From an uncultured Muribaculaceae bacterium (GTDB lineage Bacteria; Bacteroidota; Bacteroidia; Bacteroidales; Muribaculaceae): a stretch of DNA of 64,000 nucleotides. The notes under the pieces are model-generated. The model was not told the origin of the DNA. It made no database searches and saw only the letters and a list, made by a program, of their open reading frames with translations. Position 1 is the first letter of the stretch. The number at the start of each line of letters is the position of its first letter. The stretch covers positions 1 through 64,000 of the forward strand of contig CAJTQU010000002.1 in the NCBI GenBank assembly GCA_910578665.1, written 5' to 3'. Position numbers and translations under genes: made by a program. This document shows positions 7,901 through 16,834 of this stretch, piece by piece.

Positions 7901-10030
7901 ATGAAGCAGATTATAAATATAATAGCCAATGAGATTGGTGTTGCCGAACAGTATGTGTCAGCAACGGTTGATCTGCTGGAAGGTGGCGCCACTGTACCTT
8001 TTATATCAAGATATAGGAAAGAAGCTACGGGCTCCCTTGATGAAGTAAAAGTTCAAGAAATACTTGATAGATACCTGCTACTTAAAGATATACAACATAG
8101 GAAAGAGTATATTCTGTCAGCGATAGAATCTCAAGGAAAACTGACTGATGATTTGAAATTAAAGATTGCTGCTTCCTGGGACAGCACTTATATAGAAGAT
8201 TTGTATCTTCCATATAAGCCCAGGCGCAGGACACGTGCCGAAGCTGCCAGAAGCAAGGGACTTGAGCCTTTGGCAAAGATAATTATGGCTCAGAGGGACA
8301 CCCAGGTCGATGTAAGTCGTTTTTTAACGGCAGATGTGACTACCGAGGAGGACGCGTTGGCCGGGGCGTGTGATATAATTGCCGAATGGGTGAGTGAAGA
8401 TACACGCAGCCGCAATCGTTTGCGTATTCTGTTTGAGAAGACCGGTGTAATCAGCTCTAAAGTAGTCAAAGGTAAGGAGACAGAAGGTGCTAAGTATCGA
8501 GATTACTTTGATTTCTCAGAGCCTTTACGGCGTTGCAGCTCACACAGACTACTTGCCATGAGGCGCGGAGAGGCAGACGGAATATTGAGAGTAGATATTT
8601 CTCCATGCGATGACGCGGTCGATTCAATTGCGCGGTATTTCGTCAAAGGAGCCACGCCGAAATCAGAATTGGTGCGTAAAGCCGTGTCAGATGCTTATTC
8701 GCGTTTGCTTAAACCGAGTATAGAAAACGAGTTTGCCTCGCTAAGCAAGCGTGAGGCAGACTTAGAGGCCATAGAAGTCTTTGCCGCCAATCTTCGCGGT
8801 CTTTTGCTATCACCGCCTTTGGGTGCACGGAGCATGATAGCTATCGATCCAGGGTTTCGCACTGGTTGCAAGCTTGTGGTTTTGGATGCGCAAGGCTCTA
8901 TGTTGCATCATGATACTATATATCCTCACGGCAAGTCGGATCAACGTGTATATGCAGAGATGCAGTTGCTACGACTTTTCAGCCGGTATGATATTCACGT
9001 GGTAGCTATAGGCAGCGGTACGGCAGGCCGCGAAACTCGCCAATTCATCGAGGAAATAGATATGGGGACTCCGTTGGATATATACATGGTGAACGAGGAC
9101 GGAGCTTCGGTATATTCGGCCTCTGAGATTGCCCGGCGTGAATTTCCTGACCATGATGTGACGGTGCGCGGCGCGGTATCGATAGGCCGGAGGCTTATGG
9201 ATCCGCTGTCTGAACTTGTAAAGATTGATCCCAAATCGCTCGGAGTCGGCCAATACCAGCATGATGTAGACCAGTCGCTACTAAAGAAAAAACTTGCCAC
9301 GGTGACAGAAAGCTGCGTGAACAATGTAGGGGTAAATCTTAATGTGGCCAGTGCGGAATTACTCGCTTATGTATCCGGTCTTGGTCCGGCTCTGGCTAAT
9401 AATATAGTTGTTTATAGGAAGGATAACGGAGCCTTTTCCAGACGTAGTGATTTGTTAAAAGTGCCACGTCTTGGAGCTAAGGCATATGAGCAGTGTGCTG
9501 GTTTTTTACGTATACCGGGAGCAGATAATCCATTAGATAACTCGGCTGTACATCCAGAACGCTATAAGCTTGTGGAACGTATTGCGAAAGACCTGGGATG
9601 CACTACTCGTGATTTAGTGGGCAAACCAGATTTAAGGAGCCGGATACATCTGGCTGATTATATTGGCGAAGATGTCGGAATGGAAACTCTTGCCGACATA
9701 ATGAAAGAGTTGGAAAAACCAGGACGTGACCCACGGCAGCAGTTGGCTAAATTTACGTTTGAAGACAGTATATCAGATATAGAGGATGTTAAAGAGGGAA
9801 TGCTGCTGCCCGGAATTATAGCCAATGTGACAAATTTCGGATGTTTTGTAGACCTTGGTATAAAGACTAAGGGGCTTGTGCACGTGTCTCAGTTGTCGGA
9901 ACGTAGAGTGAACGATCCCAAACAAGTGGTACGAGTACAGCAGTATGTTACAGTAAAGGTTATCGGGGTAGATTTAGAGCGCAAACGCATTTCCCTGTCT
10001 ATGAAAGGGGTGCCGCAGGATTCTTATTAA
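7901..10030 (+). CDS. tex: Tex-family RNA-binding protein
   Basis: The 709-residue protein is a full-length Tex (YhgF) homologue, a nucleic-acid-binding transcription accessory factor. It has the N-terminal helical Tex domain (VPFISRYRKEATGSLDEV near 30-50), a YqgF/RNase H-like domain (IAIDPGFRTGCK near 313-324), helix-hairpin-helix repeats (SGLGPALANNIV and VPRLGAKAYEQCAGFLRI) and a C-terminal S1 domain from about residue 635 (GIIANVTNFGCFVDLGI). Its stop lies two bases from the stop of the convergent CYTH gene. Confidence 0.93.
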   Translation: MKQIINIIANEIGVAEQYVSATVDLLEGGATVPFISRYRKEATGSLDEVKVQEILDRYLLLKDIQHRKEYILSAIESQGKLTDDLKLKIAASWDSTYIEDLYLPYKPRRRTRAEAARSKGLEPLAKIIMAQRDTQVDVSRFLTADVTTEEDALAGACDIIAEWVSEDTRSRNRLRILFEKTGVISSKVVKGKETEGAKYRDYFDFSEPLRRCSSHRLLAMRRGEADGILRVDISPCDDAVDSIARYFVKGATPKSELVRKAVSDAYSRLLKPSIENEFASLSKREADLEAIEVFAANLRGLLLSPPLGARSMIAIDPGFRTGCKLVVLDAQGSMLHHDTIYPHGKSDQRVYAEMQLLRLFSRYDIHVVAIGSGTAGRETRQFIEEIDMGTPLDIYMVNEDGASVYSASEIARREFPDHDVTVRGAVSIGRRLMDPLSELVKIDPKSLGVGQYQHDVDQSLLKKKLATVTESCVNNVGVNLNVASAELLAYVSGLGPALANNIVVYRKDNGAFSRRSDLLKVPRLGAKAYEQCAGFLRIPGADNPLDNSAVHPERYKLVERIAKDLGCTTRDLVGKPDLRSRIHLADYIGEDVGMETLADIMKELEKPGRDPRQQLAKFTFEDSISDIEDVKEGMLLPGIIANVTNFGCFVDLGIKTKGLVHVSQLSERRVNDPKQVVRVQQYVTVKVIGVDLERKRISLSMKGVPQDSY

Positions 10031-10032
10031 GT

Positions 10033-10473
10033 CTACATACTGGAGTTGTAAAACCTGGCGTCACCGGTCACCTCTTTGCCGATAAATGGAGGGAGTTGGT
10101 AGTCGTGCGAGCTTTCAGACAATTCTATTTCTGATATGACGAGTCCGCTGTGTCTGCCGTGAAATTCGTCTACTTCCCATATATGTCCGGCGTAAGGTAC
10201 ATAATATCTTGTCTTTATCAGGATATTGTCACCGCACATACGCATCATTTGCCGCGCATCATCAATCGGTATGCCATATTCAAATTCCAGACGTGTGTCA
10301 CCGTTGTTTTTCCCTTTGATGGTTAATGAGCCTTCATCTCCGCAGATTCTTATTCTGACAGTGTGTTCAGGGTCACGGCTGAGATAGCCCTGCATAATTT
10401 CGACCTGTTTGTCAGACAGAGCCTTATAAGAATCATCAATTACCAGATACTTGTGTTCTATCTCTATTGCCAT
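10033..10473 (-). CDS. CYTH domain protein
   Basis: The 146-residue protein starts MAIEIEHKYLV, which contains the ExExK signature of the CYTH (triphosphate tunnel) superfamily. Charged strands follow, such as VRIRICGDEGSLTIKGK and TRLEFEYGI, then IKTRYYVPY. Members bind and usually hydrolyse triphosphates such as inorganic tripolyphosphate or thiamine triphosphate; the substrate here cannot be told. It is a single gene, convergent with tex and divergent from the DUF5686 gene. Confidence 0.88.
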   Translation of the reverse strand: MAIEIEHKYLVIDDSYKALSDKQVEIMQGYLSRDPEHTVRIRICGDEGSLTIKGKNNGDTRLEFEYGIPIDDARQMMRMCGDNILIKTRYYVPYAGHIWEVDEFHGRHSGLVISEIELSESSHDYQLPPFIGKEVTGDARFYNSSM

Positions 10474-10561
10474 AGCGTGCTTAGTGAATATATATGTCTG
10501 AAACGAATAATAAGTGTAACAATTACGACAAAATGACCAATTCTGTATGCAGGGAAATTAG

Positions 10562-10569
10562 TAATTTTG
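10562..10569 (+). promoter_or_regulatory. Promoter -7 box for the DUF5686 gene
   Basis: TAATTTTG followed by CAG is a consensus Bacteroidota -7 box. It implies a leader of about 85 nt before ATG 10659. The 10474-10658 intergenic stretch otherwise shows no recognised element. Confidence 0.55.
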
Positions 10570-10658
10570 CAGTCTGGAAAAAACATGTGGTTCACTATTG
10601 GTGAATATAATGTTTATCCGGCAAATTTACACAATTATAGTCATATCTCTACAATTAG

Positions 10659-13226
10659 ATGAAGAATATTTCACGGCTTGGCATACTATTTTTTATGTCG
10701 ATCATATTTATGTTTGTGCCAGAGGCTCTTGGGCAGCAGCGCGTATATCCGGTTACTATAGTAAACGGGGTAGTTACTGATTCAGTGACTAATGAGCCTT
10801 TGGAATATGTGAATATATATCTTAAAGGCAGCGATAAAGGCTGTATGACCGACGAGTACGGACGCTTTTCTATATCCACTGATGCTAATTTCACATCGTT
10901 GCAGGCAACGTTAATGGGATATGATGTTAAAGAGATATTCGTAGACAAGGGCCGTGAAAACATGCTGCGGCTGCAATTGTCACCCACATCTGTGACATTG
11001 CAGGAAGTTACCGTGAATGCGACAAAGAATAAGTATAGTAAAAAGAATAATCCGGCTGTCGAGCTGATGGAGCGCATACGCAGCCATAAAAGATATTCGG
11101 ATCCCAGACGCAATGACTATTATAGTTATGACAAATATGAGAAGACAGTGCTTGCTCTGAATGATTTCTCCCAGTCTGGCAATCAGAGTTGGATTACTAA
11201 AAAATTCGGATTTATATATGAATTCCTTGATACTAGCGAGGTCTCCGGCAAACCCATACTGCCTATATCGGTTAAGGAAAAAAGCAGTAAGGTGCTGTAT
11301 CGGAAAAATCCAGGTGCCGATAAGGAGATAGTTGAGGGATATAAACGAGGCGGTCTGGACGAGATAGGCGATGAGGAGAGTATACGTCGTTTTATGGAGG
11401 ATGTGTTTCGCGAGATAGATATTTATGATAATGATATAACTTTGATGCAGAACAGGTTTGTAAGTCCGTTGTCACACATTGCATCAAACTATTATAAATT
11501 TTATCTGGACACGGTAAGTCTCATGGGGAAGCGCTGTCTTGAACTGAGTTTTTCACCCCATAACCGTGAATCATTTGGTTTTAGCGGAAGACTGTTTGTT
11601 GCCTTGGGAGACACATCTTATTGTGTCAGGAAAGTTGTAATGAATGTTCCCAAAGCCATCAATCTGAATTATGTTAAAAATATCTACATAGTCCAGAACT
11701 ATGAGCAGGACGCAGAGGGCTGCCGACATAAAATCAGTGATGATATGACGGTGGAGTTTGAGATAATACCGGGTACCCAGGGATTATACACCCGTAGACA
11801 GGTGGGTTATCGCAATTTCAGTTATGATCCTCCTGTTGAACCGTATGATCGTTATTTAGACACTGAGGGCAGGCAATTTTTTGCTGATTATGCAGATATA
11901 CAGCCGGAACAGTTCTGGAAAGACCACCGCCAGATGCCTATTAAGGAAAACGAGCAGTCCATGAAAAAGTTGCTGGCCAGACTGCGTGAGACGCCGGCTT
12001 TTTATTGGTGCGAAAAGGTCGTGGTTGCATTGGTTTCCGGTTATTTATCCACAGGAAAAGACTCGAAGTTTGATTTCGGTCCGCTGAATACATTTATATC
12101 GGCCAATACGGCAGAAGGTGCCCGTTTTCGTGTGGGTGGGCTGACTACGGCCAATCTCAGCAGACATTGGTTTATGCGCGGATATTTAGCATACGGTGTG
12201 CGTGACCGTAAATTTAAATATGGAGCCGAAGTCGAGTATTCGTTTAATGAAAAAAAATATCATTCCAGAGAGTTTCCCATACACTCTGTAAAACTAGAAC
12301 ACAATTATGATATTGACCAGCTTGGACAGCATTATCTTTTTACGAATTCAGACAACGTCTTCCTGTCATTGAAACGCAAACCGGATGATAAGGTGACATA
12401 CCGGCGTCTGTCATCGTTGAATTACAAAATGGAGCGCGAGGGTGGTTTCTCGTTTGATATAGGATTTAAACATGAAATACAGGAACCTACACGCTGGTTG
12501 CCATTTGAAAACGGCTATGGGGATATATTTAAGAACTACCAGCAGAGCGCGTTTACAGTGATGCTGCGTTATGCTCCCGGAGAGGCATTTTATCAAAGCA
12601 AGTCCAACCGTTATCCCATAAATCTTGATGCCCCGGTATTTATTCTTACACATGAATACGGACCTAAAGGGCTACTTGGCAGTAGGTTTACCACAAATAG
12701 GACAGAATTCTCAGTACAGAAGCGATTTTGGTTCTCCGCTTTCGGTTATGCTGATGTTATTGTTAAGGCCGGCAAGATCTGGAGCCAGGTGCAGTATCCT
12801 GCCCTTATGTGGCCGAATGCTAATCTTTCATATACTATACAGCCCGAGAGCTACGCTTTGATGAATGCCATGGAATTTGCCAATGACCAGTATCTGTCCT
12901 GGGATCTTACATACTGGGCAAACGGAGCTTTGTTCAACCGTATACCTCTGGTCAAGTATATGCGTCTGAGAGAGGTAGTGTCGTTCCGTGGTCTTTATGG
13001 CAAACTCAGCAAGCGTAATAATCCGGAGTATAACAACAATCTGTTTCGTTTCCCGTTTGATGCCTTTTCCATGCCGATGGACAAACAGCCGTATATGGAA
13101 CTAGGCATCGGAATCGATAATATTTTTACCATATTGCGCGTAGACTATGTATGGCGCCTCACGTACCGAGACACACCTAATGTGGACAAAGGCGGAGTCA
13201 GGGTGCAATTGCATTTCTCATTTTAA
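10659..13226 (+). CDS. DUF5686 outer-membrane protein with CarboxypepD_reg-like domain
   Basis: The 855-residue product has a signal peptide (MKNISRLGILFFMSIIFMFV, cleavage near ALGQ). A carboxypeptidase-like regulatory beta domain follows at about 30-105 (GVVTDSVTNEPLEYVNIYLKG). The rest is a long DUF5686 region with many aromatic strands, ending in VQLHFSF. A terminal phenylalanine and alternating strands point to an outer-membrane beta-barrel. Family members are widespread in Bacteroidota but their function is unknown; a TonB-independent surface or transport role is only a guess. It has its own promoter. Confidence 0.82.
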   Translation: MKNISRLGILFFMSIIFMFVPEALGQQRVYPVTIVNGVVTDSVTNEPLEYVNIYLKGSDKGCMTDEYGRFSISTDANFTSLQATLMGYDVKEIFVDKGRENMLRLQLSPTSVTLQEVTVNATKNKYSKKNNPAVELMERIRSHKRYSDPRRNDYYSYDKYEKTVLALNDFSQSGNQSWITKKFGFIYEFLDTSEVSGKPILPISVKEKSSKVLYRKNPGADKEIVEGYKRGGLDEIGDEESIRRFMEDVFREIDIYDNDITLMQNRFVSPLSHIASNYYKFYLDTVSLMGKRCLELSFSPHNRESFGFSGRLFVALGDTSYCVRKVVMNVPKAINLNYVKNIYIVQNYEQDAEGCRHKISDDMTVEFEIIPGTQGLYTRRQVGYRNFSYDPPVEPYDRYLDTEGRQFFADYADIQPEQFWKDHRQMPIKENEQSMKKLLARLRETPAFYWCEKVVVALVSGYLSTGKDSKFDFGPLNTFISANTAEGARFRVGGLTTANLSRHWFMRGYLAYGVRDRKFKYGAEVEYSFNEKKYHSREFPIHSVKLEHNYDIDQLGQHYLFTNSDNVFLSLKRKPDDKVTYRRLSSLNYKMEREGGFSFDIGFKHEIQEPTRWLPFENGYGDIFKNYQQSAFTVMLRYAPGEAFYQSKSNRYPINLDAPVFILTHEYGPKGLLGSRFTTNRTEFSVQKRFWFSAFGYADVIVKAGKIWSQVQYPALMWPNANLSYTIQPESYALMNAMEFANDQYLSWDLTYWANGALFNRIPLVKYMRLREVVSFRGLYGKLSKRNNPEYNNNLFRFPFDAFSMPMDKQPYMELGIGIDNIFTILRVDYVWRLTYRDTPNVDKGGVRVQLHFSF

Positions 13227-13242
13227 ACTATTTTAAAATAGT
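13227..13242. terminator. Small palindrome after the DUF5686 gene
   Basis: ACTATTTTAAAATAGT is a perfect 16-bp palindrome directly after the stop codon. It is AT-rich and lacks a good T-tract, so termination here is doubtful. Confidence 0.25.
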
Positions 13243-13279
13243 GTTGTTGGATATTCTATAAACCATTTCTTATTCTGCT

Positions 13280-14269
13280 ATGAATAACATTATACCAGCC
13301 GCGACAATAGGTCCGAGAACGAATCAGACAGCACACGGATATGGAGCTTGCTATAGCTCTGTTGCAGGGGCGCTTAGTTTTCGTACTATTACTCCGGAGG
13401 ATATGAGTCTTATTTTTACTTATCTTGAAAGAGAACCTGGTCGTACATGTGACTTTTCATATGGAGGCATATTGATGTGGGTTGATTTGTTTCGTTATGA
13501 ATTTGCCATAGCGCATGACACTCTGTTTGTCAAAGGACGTTTGGAAAATAATCTGGCGCTTCCTGCATATTCGATGCCTGTCGGGGGATTAAGCCTGAGG
13601 GAGAGTGTGCGGTTACTTGAGCACAATAATGCCGGAACCAAAGATCCGCTGATGTTTTCAGCTGTTCCGGAATATGCTTTATCACAATTTATGTCGCTTA
13701 GCCCGCGTAAGATAACGCTGCTTGACGGATGGGGTGACTACATATATAATGCGGAAAAACTTGCGACCCTCTCAGGTAGAAAGATGGCAAAGAAACGAAA
13801 TCATGTCAATCAATATCTGAATCTTTATGGATCGGATACTTATGAACCGTTATCTAAGGCAAATATCAAAGAAGTTGAATTATATATGTCGGGCCTTGTA
13901 ACGTCAGATGTCTCGACCGCAGGAATGGCTTATGAAGAACGTTTGCTCGCGCTGAAGACTTTGCGTATGATGCAGGAATATGATCTTCCATATACCGGCG
14001 GTCTGCTGCGTGTGAACGGACGTGTGGCGGCTTTTACGATAGGGGATATAAAAGGAGACACACTGTTTGTGCATATTGAAAAAGCTGATCGTGATATACC
14101 GGGGGCATATGAGACAATAAATAAATGTTTTGCCGCCGATATGCTTTCTATGTATCCGCATATAAAATACATTAATAGGGAAGACGATGCCGGAGATCCA
14201 GGTTTGAGAAAGGCTAAAGAGTCTTACCATCCGATAGAGGTGTTGAAAAAATATAATGTCATTTTTTGA
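13280..14269 (+). CDS. DUF2156 (phosphatidylglycerol lysyltransferase C-terminal-like) protein
   Basis: The 329-residue soluble protein matches the DUF2156 family, which has two GNAT-like acyltransferase folds and is related to the catalytic part of MprF. Visible family features are LSFRTITPEDMSLI, TCDFSYGGILMWVDLF and the C-terminal YINREDDAGDPGLRKAKESY followed by P. It has no membrane segments, unlike MprF, so it may be a soluble aminoacyl- or acyl-transferase; the substrate is unknown. The first 30 residues are poorly conserved-looking, and a later start is possible. Confidence 0.75.
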   Translation: MNNIIPAATIGPRTNQTAHGYGACYSSVAGALSFRTITPEDMSLIFTYLEREPGRTCDFSYGGILMWVDLFRYEFAIAHDTLFVKGRLENNLALPAYSMPVGGLSLRESVRLLEHNNAGTKDPLMFSAVPEYALSQFMSLSPRKITLLDGWGDYIYNAEKLATLSGRKMAKKRNHVNQYLNLYGSDTYEPLSKANIKEVELYMSGLVTSDVSTAGMAYEERLLALKTLRMMQEYDLPYTGGLLRVNGRVAAFTIGDIKGDTLFVHIEKADRDIPGAYETINKCFAADMLSMYPHIKYINREDDAGDPGLRKAKESYHPIEVLKKYNVIF

Positions 14270-14302
14270 CATACGGATTACGGGACTGTCGGCATTTTTT
14301 GT

Positions 14303-14310
14303 TAACTTTG
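14303..14310 (+). promoter_or_regulatory. Promoter -7 box for the glycosyltransferase gene
   Basis: TAACTTTG preceded by TTTTTTGT fits the Bacteroidota -7 consensus and lies 45 nt before ATG 14355. It probably starts the run of genes to 18540. Confidence 0.55.
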
Positions 14311-14354
14311 TCTTTTGAACCATATATAACCCTTGTGGTGCAATTAGCAAGATT

Positions 14355-15101
14355 ATGTCAGATGCATTAGTTATCATACCCACATACAATGAGATAGACA
14401 ATATCTCAAGCATCATTGACGCGGTCATGGGCCTGCCTGATAATTTTGATGTCTTAGTTATAGATGACGGTTCTCCGGATGGTACGGCCGACTGTGTAAA
14501 GCAGAAAATGGCGCAGTATCCAGGACGTGTGTATATCGAGGAACGCTCAGGCAAACTCGGACTCGGCACCGCATATATACATGGCTTTAAATGGGCTCTG
14601 CGCCGGGATTACCAATTCGTCACGGAGATGGATGCTGATTTTTCGCATAATCCGAATGATTTGCCCAAACTGCTTGCCGCATGTAAGGAAGAGGGAGGAG
14701 ATGTGGCTATAGGCTCTCGTTACATTTCGGGTGTGAATGTTGTGAACTGGCCTATGGGACGTGTGCTTATGTCTTATTACGCATCTGCGTATGTCAGGCT
14801 GGTCACCCGTATGAAAGTGCGTGACACGACGGCCGGATTTGTATGCTGGCGCCGGCGTGTACTTGAAACTCTTGATTTGGATAAAATAGAGTTTAAAGGA
14901 TATGCTTTCCAGATAGAGATGAAGTATAAGTCGTTTAAACGCGGCTTTAAGATAATAGAAGTTCCCATTGTATTTGTCAACCGTGTGCTCGGTACCAGCA
15001 AAATGAATGGAAGTATTTTCGGAGAGGCTGTATTCGGGGTGATTAAATTACGACTTAAGTCGTTGTTCCACAAGTATCCGCAAGCCGAGCCGAATGCTTG
15101 A
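14355..15101 (+). CDS. DPM1-like polyprenol-phosphate glycosyltransferase (GT2)
   Basis: The 248-residue GT-A enzyme resembles polyprenol monophosphomannose synthase, which moves a sugar from a nucleotide donor to a lipid phosphate on the cytoplasmic membrane face. Motifs: IIPTYNEIDNI near residue 10, VIDDGSPDGTA (about 35-45), the DxD in EMDADFSHNP near 95 and the late VNRVLGTSKMNG. It lacks C-terminal membrane helices, as in the soluble DPM1 type. The exact sugar is not determined by sequence. It is followed 30 bp later by the MscS gene. Confidence 0.85.
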   Translation: MSDALVIIPTYNEIDNISSIIDAVMGLPDNFDVLVIDDGSPDGTADCVKQKMAQYPGRVYIEERSGKLGLGTAYIHGFKWALRRDYQFVTEMDADFSHNPNDLPKLLAACKEEGGDVAIGSRYISGVNVVNWPMGRVLMSYYASAYVRLVTRMKVRDTTAGFVCWRRRVLETLDLDKIEFKGYAFQIEMKYKSFKRGFKIIEVPIVFVNRVLGTSKMNGSIFGEAVFGVIKLRLKSLFHKYPQAEPNA

Positions 15102-15131
15102 TTTATAATCTATTTATTAATACGTTTTATA

Positions 15132-16022
15132 ATGCTACTACAGATACCTGCGGCAGCCGCAGACACCGTATCAAAAAAAGGGGATTCCGTAATGCTTGAT
15201 TTGCAGGCATTGGCAACTACTGACGCATGGCAGAGGATAACTTCGTCACTTATAGATTTTGCCTTTAAGCTTGCGATTGCCGTTGTTGTCTTTATAATAG
15301 GCAAATTTGTTATTAAACGCCTGTACAGATGGCTGCGCAAAATATTAGTGCACAAAGGCACGGATGCTTCCCTTACTTCATTTGTGCTCAGCCTGGTCAA
15401 GATTACACTGTATTTTATCTTGATTATAAGTATTGTAGGCATTTTAGGTATTGAAACCAGTTCTTTTTTGGCATTGTTTGCCTCGGCTGGTGTTGCTATA
15501 GGTCTTGCTTTGAGCGGCACCCTCCAGAATTTTGCCGGCGGTGTGCTTATTCTTCTGCTGAAACCTTATAAAGTTGGAGACTACATAGAGGCGCAGGGAT
15601 ATGCCGGTACTGTCAAGGAGATACAGATTTTCAATACTATAATAAATACACCTGACAATAAGGCTATTATTATACCTAACGGAGGACTGTCCACAGCCTC
15701 GATAAATAATTACTCTCTGGAGAAAAGGCGTCGTATAGACTGGGTGTTAGGCGTGGCTTATGGTACAGACTTTAACCATGCGCGGCAGGTTATCCTTGAG
15801 ATTCTTGCCACCAATGCCAATATAGAGGGTGATCCGGCTCCCACTGTATTTATCAGCGAGCTTGCCGACTCCAGTGTGAATCTCTCTGTGAGAGCCTGGT
15901 GCCCGAGTCAGGAGTACTGGAATATATTTTTTGAAATGAATGAGAAATTTTATACCAGATTACCGCAACATGGCATAGAATTCCCATTCCCACAGATGGA
16001 CGTTCATCTTACTAAAGTGTGA
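15132..16022 (+). CDS. MscS-family mechanosensitive channel
   Basis: The 296-residue protein is a small-conductance mechanosensitive channel that releases solutes on hypo-osmotic shock. It has three or four membrane helices in the first 135 residues; the pore helix appears as ASAGVAIGLALSGTLQNFAGG, followed by the beta domain (VGDYIEAQGYAGTVKEI) and INTPDNKAIIIPNG. The N-terminus is short with no extra periplasmic domain. Its stop overlaps the GTG start of the patatin gene (GTGA), implying translational coupling. Confidence 0.9.
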   Translation: MLLQIPAAAADTVSKKGDSVMLDLQALATTDAWQRITSSLIDFAFKLAIAVVVFIIGKFVIKRLYRWLRKILVHKGTDASLTSFVLSLVKITLYFILIISIVGILGIETSSFLALFASAGVAIGLALSGTLQNFAGGVLILLLKPYKVGDYIEAQGYAGTVKEIQIFNTIINTPDNKAIIIPNGGLSTASINNYSLEKRRRIDWVLGVAYGTDFNHARQVILEILATNANIEGDPAPTVFISELADSSVNLSVRAWCPSQEYWNIFFEMNEKFYTRLPQHGIEFPFPQMDVHLTKV

Positions 16023-16834
16023 AAAGTATAACATCTACCATAAAAGGATTTTTCGATAACAAGTGCTATAATTTCGGTTTGGCACTTAGCGGAGGTGGCG
16101 CCAAAGGTTTCGCCCATCTCGGTACGCTGCTCGCTTTGCAGAAGTTCGGACTGCGTCCTGATATTTTGTCTGGTGTGAGTGCCGGTTCCATTGTGGCTAC
16201 AATGTATGCCGCCGGACTGACTCCGATGGAGATAGTAGACTGTTTCAGCGCCTATGACGGATTTAAGGATTTTACCGCTATCACCGTACCTCGTTCTGGA
16301 TTTTTCAAACTTGATAAATTTGCCAAGATTTTGTCCTCATGGCTGCCTGTCAGCAAACTGGAAGACCTGGAGATACCTACCATAGTCTGCGCCACAGACA
16401 TTGAAAAAGGCCGTTCTGTGGGATGGTGCCGTGGGGAAATCGCTCCGAGGGTGATAGCGTCTTGCAGCATGCCGATTATATTTACACCCGTAGGCATTGA
16501 AGGAGTAAAGTATGTGGACGGAGGAGTGCTGCGTAATCTGCCGGCCTGGGCCATACGTGATAAATGCCGTGTATTGCTAGGCTCAAATTGTTCTCCTCTT
16601 GGTGCTGATTATAAATTCCGCAATTCGATATATGCGCTTGCCTGGCGTTCATATAACCTTATGAGCAAGAGCAATACATTACAGGATAGCCTTTTGTGTG
16701 ATTTTGTCATAAGACATAAGGCCATAGCCCATGTCAATACGTTTGATATGAAAAATCTGCGTAACATAGTCTTGAGGGGGTATGAAGCTTCATGTCCGTT
16801 GATAGAGGAAATGCTTAAATCAAAGTCTTTATGA
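16019..16834 (+). CDS. Patatin-like phospholipase
   Basis: The 271-residue protein has the patatin/RssA fold: oxyanion loop GGGAKGFAHLG near residues 24-34, nucleophile S54 in GVSAGS and dyad aspartate D167 in VDGG. It is therefore likely an active serine lipid acyl hydrolase. No signal peptide is seen, so it should be cytoplasmic or on the inner membrane face. The start is GTG 16019, overlapping the MscS stop; the stop overlaps the GH13 ATG by 4 bp. The substrate is unknown. Confidence 0.85.
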   Translation: MKSITSTIKGFFDNKCYNFGLALSGGGAKGFAHLGTLLALQKFGLRPDILSGVSAGSIVATMYAAGLTPMEIVDCFSAYDGFKDFTAITVPRSGFFKLDKFAKILSSWLPVSKLEDLEIPTIVCATDIEKGRSVGWCRGEIAPRVIASCSMPIIFTPVGIEGVKYVDGGVLRNLPAWAIRDKCRVLLGSNCSPLGADYKFRNSIYALAWRSYNLMSKSNTLQDSLLCDFVIRHKAIAHVNTFDMKNLRNIVLRGYEASCPLIEEMLKSKSL